The notes under the pieces are model-generated. The model searched no databases. It was not told the DNA's origin and saw only the letters and a program-made list of their open reading frames with translations. This document shows positions 46,235 to 55,964 of a stretch of 64,000 nucleotides of DNA, in pieces. The position numbers and the translations under genes were made by a program. Where the stretch lies: assembly GCA_963377175.1 (NCBI GenBank), contig CAUJNA010000465.1, positions 159,501-223,500 on the forward strand, in the 5' to 3' direction. Within the stretch, counting starts at the first letter, position 1. The number at the start of each line of letters is the position of its first letter. This stretch comes from Effrenium voratum (taxonomy: Eukaryota; Sar; Dinophyceae; Suessiales; Symbiodiniaceae).

Positions 46235-46690
46235 ATTTAGCGAGAGCGAGAGACAGACAGAAAGAGAGACAGATTGGTAGATGGATATTATGCATGACAT
46301 CGATAGACAGAGAGAAAGGATAGACAGGTTAGACCGACGCAGAGATACAGAGATAGATAGCGAGAAAACCAAAAGTTACAGAAATTCAGAGTTAGGAAGA
46401 TAGAGAGACGTATAGACAGGTTGACAGATAGATGGATGGATAAATAGATAGAGAGCACAAGAGCGAGATGTCAAGATCGATAGCTGGCTAGGTAGACTGC
46501 TTGATAGATGGATAGATGGAAGGCGAATGGAAAAAGAGGAGCGTGGGTAAGATAAATAGACGGTCCCCACGCAGAGAAAGAGCGAAGCAGTAGCAAAAGA
46601 AGAGACAGAGCAGGAGAAAGAGAAAGGGAAAGAGAAAGACGAGAAGAACGAGAAGAGAAAGGAACAAAAGGACAAAGAGAAAGACAAGTA
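46235..46690. repeat. GA/GATA/GACA-rich DNA (3' flank of the copia element)
   Basis: Degenerate GATAGA, GACAGA and GAGAAAGA units. It resembles the 5' flank, so the element probably inserted into a pre-existing purine-rich microsatellite. Confidence 0.85.
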
Positions 46691-47560
46691 TTGTTTTTAT
46701 GTTCTTGGAACTTCCGTGCCGGCTCTACTTGTTTATGAGACATCTCAGCTGCTTGTACAGTTTGAGCTAAAGATAGCAGTCCTTGTGTATTTCTACCGAC
46801 CCGAGTGAGTTACCCATGTGTTTGCCTTCTTCTGCAGCCATTCAACCTCTGGCTTGTTTTTTTCTGGGCAGGAAGAAGCCTGCGATGCCCCGGACGTAGC
46901 AGCCTCAGCGCCACCAGCTGCACACGTCTCACACATGACCCTGATGCAAGGTCGGGGCCATTCTGGCAACATGAGGAAAAGCTGTAGCTTGGCTCAGCGG
47001 GCGCCCACGCACATGTTTCCACAAGTCACCGGTCACAGCAGTCGGGCGTGGTTTGTGTTCTGTTCTGTCTGGTTGCGGCTGTCACGGGCCAACGTCGCGG
47101 CAATGGTGGCGCTGCGCGCGTGACGCGCGCATGGCGAGACTGAGTGCTGGTGTTGTAAAAGGGTCCGCAACGCCTTTGGCGGGTCTGACGTCTTTTCGGT
47201 CTCCAGCTTTTGAGCGGGTGTTGTCCGTGTAGTTTTCTTCACACGTTAGCTGCTTTTTGCTCAGGGAAGCAGCTTCGTGACTGCGTAGGTCCGTAAGCGT
47301 TTCGCAGGCTTGCGCGTCAAAGCCTCGCAGGCGACCGTTTAGGTTGTTGACTTTGCAGCCGCAAAACAATTTTGGGTGGCCCCTCAAGAAGACAATCATT
47401 GTCTTGTTACAAACTGTTTGGGGTCTACGCTGCTATCATTTTCAAGTGCAGTAGGACAATCAGGGCAAGTGTCCCCCAGACGTGCCCAGTCGGAATCGTT
47501 GAACACACAGCACGGTGACTTGCCAGCGCGCCGCAGCATCGTAAACCCTAAACTGGAGGT
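46691..47560. other. No recognisable gene
   Basis: Frames up to about 100 codons without a motif. It ends at a degenerate telomere-like word, AAACCCTAAACT (about 47,541-47,552), in C-rich orientation. Confidence 0.5.
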
Positions 47561-47584
47561 CGACCCCCCTTCCAGCTTAGGGGG

Positions 47585-47950
47585 GGAACCCCTGGTTTCC
47601 TTGATAAAGTTGCTGTTGGGGCTAGCGTTGATATACTGGCCATTGGGGCACCGACTTTGATAAAATGGCCATCGGGGCCGGCCTCGAACAAAACCGTGGC
47701 CGGCCGGTCGTTGATAAACTGCTTGTGCGGCGCATTGGCGGATTTTGCCTCCGAGGGCCAGATCTGGGTCCGCCCTTCCGGTTGGAGCTGGCCTTGATAA
47801 ACTGGCCATCGGGGCCGGCTTTAATCCATTGATAAACTGCTTATGCGGCGCAATAGCGGATCGGGCCTCTGAGGGCTAGATGTAAGGGTTGCGCCCTTCC
47901 TGCCGCGACCAGCTGGCCTTGACAAAGTGGCTTTTGGGGCCCGCAAAAAG
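47585..47950. repeat. TTGATAAAxTGGCCATCGGGGC repeat family, tandem copies
   Basis: Related units occur at about 47,600, 47,655, 47,710-47,822 and 47,827-47,945. The last two are 115-120-bp tandem copies that share TTGATAAACTGCTT, TGCGGCGCA, CTCCGAGGGC or CTCTGAGGGC, and GCGCCCTTCC or CCGCCCTTCC. Inverted relatives lie at 63,910-64,000. Confidence 0.75.
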
Positions 47951-48135
47951 GCTTTCTTGAAGTTTCTTTTGAAGCAGCGTGTTTCCTGCGAAGGAACCTC
48001 CTGCCAGTAGTCAGCAATTTTTGGCGCAAAAAAGCTTCCAAGCATTTTTGGCGCAAAAAGGCTTGCTTGCTTGAAGTTTCTTTTGAAACAGCGTGTTTCC
48101 TGCATGCGAAGGAACCTCCTGCCAGTACCGCCTTG
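47951..48135. repeat. Duplicated AAGGAACCTCCTGCCAGTA module
   Basis: Two copies (about 47,957-48,010 and 48,070-48,127) of GAAGTTTCTTTTGAA, CAGCGTGTTTCCTGC and GGAACCTCCTGCCAGTA, separated by GGCGCAAAAA words. The reverse complement occurs at about 60,905-60,960, and related words occur at 52.6-53.05 kb. Confidence 0.8.
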
Positions 48136-48363
48136 CTTCCGGCGGCTGCTCCGGCCTGGGGCCGCGCCCGGGCGCTCGGGCGACAGGGGTCGGCAAATCG
48201 GGGCGACAATGAACAAAAGCCTGAAGGGTTAACCCTAAGCCCGACAAAGGTTGTGATTTGGGTGGGCGGGTTGGTTTCCTTGCTCGCGGCGCCCCAGACG
48301 TGTCTCACGGGGGCGCCGCTCCCAAGCACACCCTAAACCTTAAACCTCTATTCTCTACTCTAG

Positions 48364-48394
<31 letters not shown>

Positions 48395-48435
48395 TTATTT
48401 ATTTAAATGTTTGCCATACAACGGGTGCGCCAGGG
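48136..48435. other. GC-rich spacer with telomere-like words and an AT dinucleotide run
   Basis: CACCCTAAACCTTAAACC at about 48,329-48,346 is a degenerate telomere-like word in C-rich orientation. ATATATAT runs at about 48,372-48,393. No gene was seen. Confidence 0.6.
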
Positions 48436-48439
48436 GGCT

Positions 48440-49276
48440 TTCTTAAGACTTTCTTTTCAGTTCTGCGCGTGTCCCGCAAGCTTCTAAATCGGCTTCATTG
48501 TTCAAATCCAAGTTCGGGGCCAAAATCGCAATTTTTGCCACGCGCTAAACTTGCGCGCTCTAGGTGCGGCGCCGCCGCAGCTTCGGTGGCCTAGTGGTCG
48601 CGCGTCCGTCTCCTCCCTGGCGCGCGCTTTGCGCTGAGTCGGAGTGGAGTGCGCTCTGAAAGTGTTTCCCGCAAGTTAATCGCTAAGCTTGTGCGCTTTC
48701 TGGCTCATGGCCTCTTGCCCGCGCGTGGGCCGCGGGCGCGGCGGCGCCCCGCCGCAGCTTCTGTGGCCCAGTGGTCGCACGTCGGTGGTCCTCCCGCGCT
48801 TGCTTGTTTTTTTTGTGGCCCCGTCGTTGTTTCGGGCTGCCGGGCAATGTTTTTCGTGGCCGTGCCGCGATTTTCCACTTCCGGCAATCAAAGAAGCGCG
48901 GCAGCCGTTCATTATCACTACGCTTGATCGGCTCTGCGGCCGAAACGCTCTTGGCTTTGCACGGCGCCGAACTTCCAAGCTGGTGGGGCGTGCTGCAACT
49001 CAGCTAAACGCCACCTCGACATCATCGCCGAGCCGTTGGGGCTGCTTCATGAAGCGCTTCTCAGCGGACGTAGTGTCCTGGCCCCTTGCACACACAAACT
49101 CGCAGCTACTCTCTGCCCTTGCAACATATTGCTTGCCGCCTGCCAGTTCGTCTTGTTCGCTGCTCGCCAACTGCGCGCCCTCTTGCCGCTTTGCTTTCGC
49201 TGCGTTCGATTTGTCGATTTGCGCTGGTGTGGAAGCTGGCCCTTGGTAGCGGGCCTGGGTTGGGTGGGATTGAGAT
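48440..49276 (+). mobile_element. Composite tRNA-like (SINE-like) element, copy A
   Basis: It carries two perfect pol III A-box matches (TGGCCTAGTGG at 48,587-48,597 and TGGCCCAGTGG at 48,764-48,774). A T-rich run at about 48,802 follows, then GCCGGGCAATGTTTTTCGTG, CACTTCCGGCAATC, a GCTTCATGAAGCGCTTCTCA palindromic word and GGGTGGGATTGAGATC near the end. Relative to copies B and C it has lost about 14 bp containing the B box. Instead of a telomere-like tail it is fused to the GTGAGCCGAAGG module. Open frames in it (up to 186 codons) are shared with non-coding copies, so I do not call a gene. Confidence 0.65.
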
Positions 49277-50074
49277 CGTGAGCCGAAGGGACGCGCGTGC
49301 TCTTTAACGGGGCGCCTATTCACGGCGCCCCTCGTCACTGCGCGCGCATCCATAGGCCGTGGACTTGCCCACCCCAAGGCCGCCCTATCACTACTCGCCA
49401 AGCTGGCTTTAAAAAAGACGAGCGAGCACGCGCGGAGGCAAGTTCTTTGGCGCGGCCGTCTTCTAGATTCTGCAATTTCCCTGGATCTCAGGGGCTCCGA
49501 ACAAGCCCGGAAAGCTGAGACAAGAGCCGGCGGACCCCTCCAAACAGGCGACACGGAGCCGCGGAAGTTTTCCTCGAGGCTCTTTCGGCTTTAGGTTTGG
49601 CGCGCGGGGCACGCGCTGCGAGCGCTCAAACACATCGCAGTTGAGCGCGGGACGACGCAGAGCCGCCGCGGAAGTTCCGCACGAACGCCGGGCCGGCCCG
49701 CGGCTCCTTCAGCTTTGTTCGGGTTTTGCGCGCGAGGCGCCGAGACAAAAGCCGGCACGCCCCCTCAAGCGCCGGACAACCTCGCAGCTTCTTCGGCTCC
49801 AGGTTTTGCGCGCGGGACGCGGCAGGCTCGCGGCCTCTTCGACTTCGAGTTTCGGGCGCGCTTTTAGGCTTGGCGCCCGGGAGGCCCCATGACTTTCTGG
49901 CCAGATCGCTTGCGCACGAATGCCGGGGAACAGGCCGATACCATAAAGTATGGCCTGAACCCCCCAGGGACAGACCCCAGCAAGGGCCAACGACTATGTG
50001 GGAAAAAACCGCGCCAAGCGCCTGTCGCATTGAAGCACGCCTTCGCATCAACGAAGGCAGAAGCCGTTAACATC
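49277..50074. repeat. GC-rich module shared with 59.3-60.2 kb
   Basis: It starts GTGAGCCGAAGG, as at 59,297. Both then carry CTCTTTAACGGGGCGCCT, ACATCCATAGGCCGTGGACT or its G variant, TCTTCTAGATTxTGCAATTT and GGGGCTCCGA. Words at 49,575-49,715 (TTTCGGCTTTAGGTTTGG to GGCTCCTTCAGCTTTG) recur in both orientations at 59.66-60.17 kb. No gene is supported. Confidence 0.75.
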
Positions 50075-50262
50075 AACTAGAGGACGATTGGCCCGAAAGC
50101 ATTTTTCCACAGGCGCTCATGCAGCCGCGGAGACACCTTTTTACATCGCTGCGGCGAGCGTGTCTGCGCGAGGCGATGCTCAGTGTGTATGGTCACATGA
50201 GAGCTCCATCTCATCATCCTACTTTCCTCTCGAACTGCGCCGCGCGATTTCTCACGAAAGTG

Positions 50263-50560
50263 GTCTGCGCAAGCTGCATTGTTCCAGGCTGCTGCGCGCA
50301 AGTTGCTCTCTGCAAGCTGCTGCACGCAAGTGCTCTGTGCAAGTTGCTCTGCGCAAGTGCTCTGAGCAAGTTGCTCTGCGCAAGTGCTCTGCGCCAGTTG
50401 CTCCGTGCAAGCGCTTTGCGCATGTGCTCTGTGCAAGTTGGTCTGTGCAAGTTGCTCTGCGCAAGTGCTTTGTGCAATTGCTCTGTGCAAGTTGCTCTGC
50501 GCAAGTTGCTCTGCGCAAGTGACTCTGCGCAAGTTGCTCTGCAAGTGCTGCCGGAGCTGT
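50263..50560. repeat. 13/14-bp GCTCTGCGCAAGT(T) array
   Basis: About 22 alternating 13- and 14-bp units with C/T variation at TGCGC or TGTGC. The same array lies at 56,155-56,575, where it is expanded. Confidence 0.95.
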
Positions 50561-50562
50561 GG

Positions 50563-50957
50563 GAATGTACTTCGCATACTATTTTTTGTACTTAAAAGTT
50601 GCGATTTTCCAGCCGGAGCTGCGGGGGTGTGCTCCGCGTACTACGTTTGTACTTAAAAGTTGCGCGGGAGCACGCTCCGCATACTACGTCTGTACTTAAA
50701 AGTTGCGATTTTCCAGCCGGAGCTGCAGGAGTACGGTCCGCGTACTACGTTGCGATTTTCAAGCCGGAGCTGCGGGGGTGTGCTCCGCGTACTACGTTTG
50801 TACTTAAAAGTTGCGATTTTCCAGCCTGAGCTGCGGGAGCACGCTCCGCATACTACGTCTGTACTTAAAAGTTACGATTTTCCAGCCGGAGCTGCAGGAG
50901 CACGCTCCGCGTACTACGTTTGTACTTAAAAGCTGCGATTTTCAAGCCGGAGCTGCC
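50563..50957. repeat. 61-bp array
   Basis: Units AGCCGGAGCTGCGGG, GTGCTCCGCGTACTACGT, TTGTACTTAAAAGTTGCG and ATTTTC recur about every 61 bp. Some units are shortened. The second array is at 56,575-56,980. Confidence 0.93.
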
Positions 50958-51030
50958 GCGGACCAGGGGGGAATCGAACCCGCGACCGCGGGATTGCGAA
51001 AGCAGGCGCGCAAACCACGAGACAACTTCC
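50958..51030 (-). other. Degenerate tRNA-like sequence, copy 1
   Basis: On the minus strand GGGTTCGATTCC (B-box-like, T-loop) lies about 45 bases after TGTCTCGTGGTT (A-box-like). A GC-rich T stem is possible with one mismatch, but only about three acceptor pairs form. It is therefore not a standard tRNA gene. It may be a tRNA-derived SINE head or a pol III promoter. Confidence 0.4.
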
Positions 51031-51079
51031 AAAGGCCGTTTCGCGAGCAAGAATATTGCACGTCGCCACAGCGAGAGCG

Positions 51080-51485
51080 CTTCGACACGCACAATCTCCG
51101 CAGAGGGTTCGCCGAGACTAAGACAAATTCGCACGGCGCCACAGCGAGAGCGCTTCGACGCGCACGATCTCCGCAGAGGGTCGCGCGGACCGCAGAAATC
51201 GTAAAAAGTCCTCAGTTTTTGAACCTCGACCACGCGAATCTCCGCAGAGGGTTGCGCGCGGCCCGCAGAAATCGTAAAAAGTCCCCAGTTTTTGAACCTC
51301 GACCACGCGAATCTCCGCAGAGGGTCGCGCGCGGAGCGGAGAAATCGTAAAAAGTCCACAGTTTTTTAACCTCGACCACGCGAATCTCCGCAGAGGGTTG
51401 CGTGCGCAACGCAGAAATCGTAAAAAGTCCTCAGTTTTTTGACCTCGACCACGCGAATCCCCGCAGAGGGTCGCAATCCCGAGCG
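51080..51485. repeat. 73-bp array 1
   Basis: GAATCTCCGCAGAGGGT recurs at 51,236, 51,309, 51,382 and 51,455 (with C for T), exactly 73 bp apart. Each unit ends with AGAAATCGTAAAAAGTCC and CAGTTTTT. Shorter or diverged units lie upstream from 51,080. Confidence 0.95.
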
Positions 51486-51540
51486 AAAAATCAAACTCCC
51501 GCCCCGGCGCCTTTGAAACTTTAACTTTCTTACATAGCTG

Positions 51541-52365
51541 CTAACGCCGAAGCTCTACGCAAGCTCTACCTAACCTTGGCTCTGTGCCACCTGGCTCTGT
51601 GTCACTTGGCTCTATGCCACTTGGCTCTATGTAACTTGGCTCTATGTAACTTGGCTCTATGTAACTTGGCTCTATGTAACTTGGCTCTATGTAACTTGGC
51701 TCTATGTAACTTGGCTCTATGTAACTTGGCTCTATGTAACTTGGCTCTATGTAACTTGGCTCTATGTAACTTGGCTCTATGTAACTTGGCTCTATATAAC
51801 TTGGCTCTATGTAACTTGGCTCTATGTAACTTGGCTCTATGTAACTTGGCTCTATGTAACTTGGCTCTATGTAACTTGGCTCTATGTAACTTGGCTCTAT
51901 GTAACTTGGCTCTATGTAACTTGGCTCTATGTAACTTGGCTCTATGTAACTTGGCTCTATGTAACTTGGCTCTATGTAACCTCTAAACTTGGCTCTATGT
52001 AACTTGGCTCTATGTAACTTGGCTCTAATGTAACTTGGCTCTATGTAACTTGGCTCTATGTAACTTGGCTCTATGTAACTTGGCTCTATGTAACTTGGCT
52101 CTATGTAACTTGGCTCTATGTAACTTGGCTCTATGTAACTTGGCTCTATGTAACTTGGCTCTATGTAACTTGGCTCTATGTAACTTGGCTCTATGTAACT
52201 TGGCTCTATGTAACTTGGCTCTATGTAACTTGGCTCTATGTAACTTGGTTCTATGTAACTTGGCTCTGTGCAACTTGGCTCTGTGCAACTTGGCTCTGTG
52301 TAACTTGTCCAAGGGCTCCGCACGGAAGAACCCTTCGCGATGCTTTCGGGAAAAACATGCACATG
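51541..52365 (+). repeat. 15-bp minisatellite module, copy 2, with conserved flank
   Basis: About 47 units of TTGGCTCTATGTAAC run to 52,312, nearly perfect except for edge units and two short indels (51,981 and 52,027). The flank AAGGGCTCCGCACGG, AAGAACCCTTCGCGATGC, TTTCGGGAAAA follows. Open frames in both strands (286 codons minus) result from the period being five codons, so they are not called as genes. Confidence 0.97.
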
Positions 52366-53088
52366 TTGCGATAAGGCAACTGAATAATCCGGATACCGCA
52401 TTGCGCAGCCCAGAAAAGGCGAAGAGTTCGCCCGGGGTGCTCTACAGCCGGCTACGTTGCCTTGAGCCGCGTCCGGAAGGACAAGCTGGACTCAGCCTTC
52501 TGGTGTCACTGGCTCAGCCCATGAGACAAGCGTCCTTCAAAGAGAATGGAGGGTTTACGGTGCGGCCTTGCTTTCCTTCCCATCAAAGGCTCTTCCGTCG
52601 CTTTGGGCTCGGATGACAGGCTGAGTCCTTGAGACAAGCATATGACTACTGGCAGGATCAACCAGGTTTCGTGGGAAAAAACCATGCCAGCGGCTGCCCA
52701 AACATACCTCTTGGAAGCTTGCTCAGCCGTCTGAAATTAGTAGCTCAGCCCATGAAACAAGCATGTGACTATTGGCAGGAACTTCCTTTGCAGAAAGATG
52801 CTGCTTCTTTCGGCTTATGCGTCCTACACTAATCCCCTTCAAAGAGAATGGAGGGTTTACTGCTTTTCCAAGGCTCTTCCGTCGCTTTGGCCCGAGGCTG
52901 AGTCCTTGAGACAAGCGTATGACTACTGTTAGGGTCAACCAGGTTTCGTAAAAAGCTGGCTCAGCCTTCTGAAATCACTGGCTCAGCCCATGAGACAAGC
53001 ATGAGACAAGCGTATGACTGCTGGCAGGAGCTTCCCAAGAGGGTTTACATCGTCGGCCTTCCTGGCCGCCGGAGAGTGGACCCCCTAG
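52366..53088. repeat. GGCTCAGCCCATGAGACAAGC repeat region
   Basis: Related words (CTCAGCCCATGAGACAAGC, TATGACTACTGGCAGGA, AAAGAGAATGGAGGGTTTAC, GGCTCTTCCGTCGCTTTGG) recur two or three times at irregular spacing. Similar words recur at 60.88-61.22 kb. No gene was recognised. Confidence 0.7.
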
Positions 53089-53110
53089 TTTAGGGTTTAG
53101 GGTTTAGGGT
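53089..53110 (+). repeat. Interstitial telomere-like array (TTTAGGG)3
   Basis: Three TTTAGGG units, at the end of composite element copy B. Confidence 0.95.
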
Positions 53111-54075
53111 TCAAAGACTTCAAGACTTGGATTTTTGCAAAGCGAAAATCATCTGAAGCTTCGATCTCAATCCCACCCACCCAGATCCCATTACCAAGGG
53201 CCAGCCTCAACAAGTTGCCGGCGCAACTTAGAAAACCGAATTTGGGGGGCGCGCGGCGGAAGCCACGCGGCAAGAACAGCCGCGCGCGGCGACTAGCAAA
53301 AGGTTGCGAGCAGCAGCAGCCGTGCGCGCAGGTGGCGGGCAGCAAGCAGCGAGCGAGGAGGAACAAGCGGCAAGCGACCCGTCGCGAAGTTCCTCGCCAG
53401 AGGAAAAGCAAAAGCAAAAAGTTGGGCCGACATCAAGCTCGCTTTGCGCGCGCTTTGGCTCAGCAAGACTCTCGCTTCAAGAAAACGAGCGCCGTGCTGC
53501 CGAGAATGCCGTCTCGACTGCGCAAAGCCGCGCAGAAAGACCGAGCGATTTCAAAGTTGAAGAAAATCCGCGTGCCGCCGGCCGGACTATGTCGTCGGCC
53601 GCAGCTGCGTGTCTCAACTTAGAGGAAAAAGCTTCAAAAGTAGATTTTAGTAGCGTGAACTGTAATAGGGAAAGTTGAACCGCGCAATGTCTGAGCGAGA
53701 AGCCACTTCAGAAGCAGCCCCGCGATTTCGAGCGGCTGGAAGCAGAAATCCATGGCAAAGCCACGAAAAAAACTCCCGGCAGCTCCGAAACCACGACACG
53801 GCCACGCAAAACAAGGCGCGCGCCAGGGAGGAACCGAGCCCGGGACCACCCGCTTCAGAGACGGACGCAAGACCACCAGCCCCGCGGCGGGGCCCCGGCG
53901 CGCCCACAGCTCAACTGCGGCCGCAAGGCCCCAGCCAGAAAAGCGCGCAAATTTAGCGCGTGGCAAATTTTGCGATTTTAGCCCCGATCTTGGATTTGAG
54001 TGGCGAGGCAGATTTAGCAGCCTGCGGGAAGCGCGCGGAGCCGAAAACGAAGCCTCAGGAAGAGCACACACATTA
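53111..54075 (-). mobile_element. Composite tRNA-like element, copy B (ends in telomere-like repeat)
   Basis: Read on the minus strand from about 54,075: CAAATCCAAG, CGGGGCTAAAATCGC and TTGCCACGCGCTAAA match copy A. An A-box-like GGCTGGTGG (about 53,874-53,882) and a B-box-like GGCTCGGTTCC (53,830-53,840) follow about 37 bases apart. Next come CGTGGCC words, a long divergent middle, then GGGTGGGATTGAGATCGAAG and GAACCCTAAACCCTAAACCC. It is the most complete copy for the promoter-like part. Confidence 0.6.
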
Positions 54076-54116
54076 TGGACCAAATCTTAAATATATACTT
54101 AGAAGTTAGAATTGTG

Positions 54117-54138
54117 TTTAGGGTTTAGGGTTTAGGGG
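54117..54138 (+). repeat. Interstitial telomere-like array
   Basis: Three TTTAGGG units, followed by a short GC-rich segment. Confidence 0.95.
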
Positions 54139-54212
54139 TGTTTGCCCAAGTTCCGCGCGCGCCTCGACGCCAGGGGCGTCGGGGCGGCGCGCGCCGCGTT
54201 AAGCTTTCCGGG

Positions 54213-54234
54213 GTTTAGGGTTTAGGGTTTAGGG
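54213..54234 (+). repeat. Interstitial telomere-like array
   Basis: Three TTTAGGG units followed by TCAATCC, the same downstream word as at 54,999 and 57,898. Confidence 0.95.
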
Positions 54235-54555
54235 TCAATCCAAATCCCAGGATAGCGCTTCATCCACAGTTTCTAGTTGAAAAACACCACCCACCCAAGC
54301 TCCCAAACTATCAGCTACAGGATCTTGGATTTGGACGGAAAAAAGCTTCGAAAGTAGAGTTTTTGAATAGAAAGTTTAATAGCAAGAGGAGCCGCGCGCT
54401 AGCGCTGAGTTGAGCCGCGCGCTAGTGCTGAGTGAGAAGCGCTTCAGAAGCAATCCCCATGGCTTGGCGATGGTTTCGAGCTCACAGCTAGTTTGCGTTG
54501 GTGTAAATCCCACTGGCTTGGCAACGGTTTAGGTCTCGCAGCTTCATCAAAATGA
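54235..54555. other. Module fragments without a gene
   Basis: TCAATCC, CACCACCCACCCAAGCTCCC and related words link the left part to the modules at 55,020 and 57,918. GAGAAGCGCTTCAGAAGC at about 54,430 links the right part to the composite element. Confidence 0.6.
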
Positions 54556-54805
54556 GCGCCGCGCCACAACGAGAGCGATTCGACCATGCGAAACTCCGCA
54601 GAGGGTCGCGCGAGCGATTGGAAAATTGCAAAAAATCGAGTTTTCGAGGGTCGACCAGCCCAAACTCCGCAGAGGGTCGCGCGGGCGATTTGAAAATCGC
54701 AAAAAACCACGAGTTTTCGAAGGTCGACCAGCCCAAAGTCCGCAGAGGGTCGCACGGGCGATTTGAAAATAGCGAAAAACCACGAGTTTTTGAAGGTCTG
54801 CAGCC
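54556..54805. repeat. 73-bp array 2
   Basis: CTCCGCAGAGGGTCGC recurs every 73 bp (about 54,593, 54,666 and 54,739). Each unit has GCGATTTGAAAAT and GAGTTTT. It is clearly related to the array at 51.1-51.5 kb by shared CCGCAGAGGGT and the AAAA/GTTTTT parts. Confidence 0.9.
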
Positions 54806-54998
54806 CGAAACCACGACAGGGCCACAAAAAACAGCTCGCCAAGTAGAGGCTCCAAAATGATGGCCCTGCCAGCAAACGAGGATCGGGAAAAAAGTTTAGG
54901 GTTTATGTGCTGACAGGGCCAACGTTTTGGAGGGCCGAAAAAGCTCAGTTCACTAAACGCATTTTCCTTTAGGGTTTAAATTAATATAGATAAACAAG
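54806..54998. other. AT-richer spacer with a single TTTAGGG
   Basis: No gene. CCTTTAGGGTTTAAATTAATATAGA at 54,967-54,991 has close matches just before the arrays at 57,898 and 59,275. Confidence 0.7.
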
Positions 54999-55020
54999 TT
55001 TAGGGTTTAGGGTTTAGGGT
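54999..55020 (+). repeat. Interstitial telomere-like array
   Basis: Three TTTAGGG units followed by TCAATCC. Confidence 0.95.
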
Positions 55021-55270
55021 CAATCCTTAGGGTCAATCCGATTTCAGGAAACGAGCAACACTTGGAACGTTGGACCCACAGCTGTTGGCTGGAAAACACC
55101 ACCCGCCCAAGCTCCCAAAGTATTCGGGGCCCAAAAAGCACATTTTGTTTTTTCAGAATCCGGGCGCCCGCAAGTCGAAAGCGCCGCAGGCCTGCCATCA
55201 ACATGTGATTACAAAAGCGTGGGTGGCCGCGAGCGGCCAAAAAATGAGACTCTTGATGCACAATTTAATA
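55021..55270. repeat. Module shared with 57,918-58,130
   Basis: Both copies share GATTTCAGGAAACGAGCAAC, ACTTGGAACGTTGGACCC, GTATTCGGGGCCCAA, GCCTGCCATCAACATGTGAT and GTGGCCGCGAGCGGCC. Copy 57.9 has an approximately 30-bp deletion after CCCACAGCTG. Confidence 0.92.
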
Positions 55271-55815
55271 GGAAGTCGACCAAAAATGTGACTGAAAAAG
55301 TCCGGATGACCGCAGGTCGATCAGAAAATGCGCTTCTGAATTGACAGTGTAATAGGAGCTCGATGAGTTCGAGTCGGCTGCCAAAAATTGCAATGCAAAA
55401 GTCCGGATGACCGCAAATCGGACCAAAAAATGCGTTTCTTAATACACATTTTATTATAGGAAATCAACGAGCTCCACTTGGCGGCCTAGAATCCGGATGA
55501 CCGCAGATTGACCAAACAAATGCGTTTCTCAATAAACAGTGTAATAGGAAACCGACAAGTTCAAGTCGGCTGCCCAATTTTGCAAAAATGTGACCAAAAA
55601 AGCCCGGACGACCGCAGATCCACCAAAAAATGCGTTTCTTAATAGACAGTTTAATAGGAAATCGACGAGTTCGGGTCGGCTGCATAAAATTGGAAAGTGC
55701 GAGCGCAAAAGTCCGGATGACCGCAGATCGATTAAAAAATGCGTTTCTTAATAGACAGGTTAATAGGAAATCGACGATTTCGCTCGGCCGACGATTTGAC
55801 TTGGCTGGCCGTTCT
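55271..55815. repeat. Array of about 90-111-bp units, all in one orientation
   Basis: The word TCCGGATGACCGCA recurs at 55,301, 55,402, 55,492, 55,603 (variant) and 55,712. Each unit also holds AAAAAATGCGTTTCTTAAT, a TTTAATAGGAAATCGACGA word and TCGGCTGCC. A divergent relative is at 58.1-58.75 kb. Confidence 0.92.
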
Positions 55816-55964
55816 GTATTAAATCTTAAGTAAAAACGAAACATTTTAGTTCAAATGCAAGAAGTTTGCCACTTGCAGCTTGAAAGAAAGACCGATTTAT
55901 CGCAGCGAGCGCTAAAAAACCAAAAAAACCTTGAGTTTTTCAGATTTGGCAGCCGGAAACCATG
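55816..55964. other. Spacer repeated at 58,745-58,895
   Basis: TTAAATCTTAAGTAAAAACG, TTCAAATGCAAGAAGTTTGC and GATTTATCGCAGCGAGCGC occur in both places. Confidence 0.9.

Larger units (their letters stand above)
50075..51170. repeat. 1.1-kb segmental duplication, copy 1
   Basis: It begins AACTAGAGGACGATTGGC and corresponds to 55,965-57,190. It contains in order about 190 bp of near-identical unique sequence, a 13/14-bp array, a 61-bp array, a tRNA-like sequence and the start of a 73-bp array. Stop-free frames (for example 50,577-50,077 minus, 166 codons) are periodic and judged non-coding. Confidence 0.92.

Noticed and set aside
48689..49249. 186-codon + strand frame in composite copy A
   Set aside because: The related copy C is open in comparable frames but with indels that are not multiples of three. 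The composition follows the repeat.
50077..50595. Cys/Ala/Leu/Lys-rich 158-166-codon frames, also at 55.96-56.57 kb
   Set aside because: They are periodic translations of the 13/14-bp array, duplicated with the segment.
51541..52401. 286-codon minus-strand protein of Ile-Glu-Pro-Ser-Tyr repeats, and + strand Ala-Leu-Cys-Asn-Leu repeats
   Set aside because: Both come from the 15-bp minisatellite. Both strands are open because the period is five codons.
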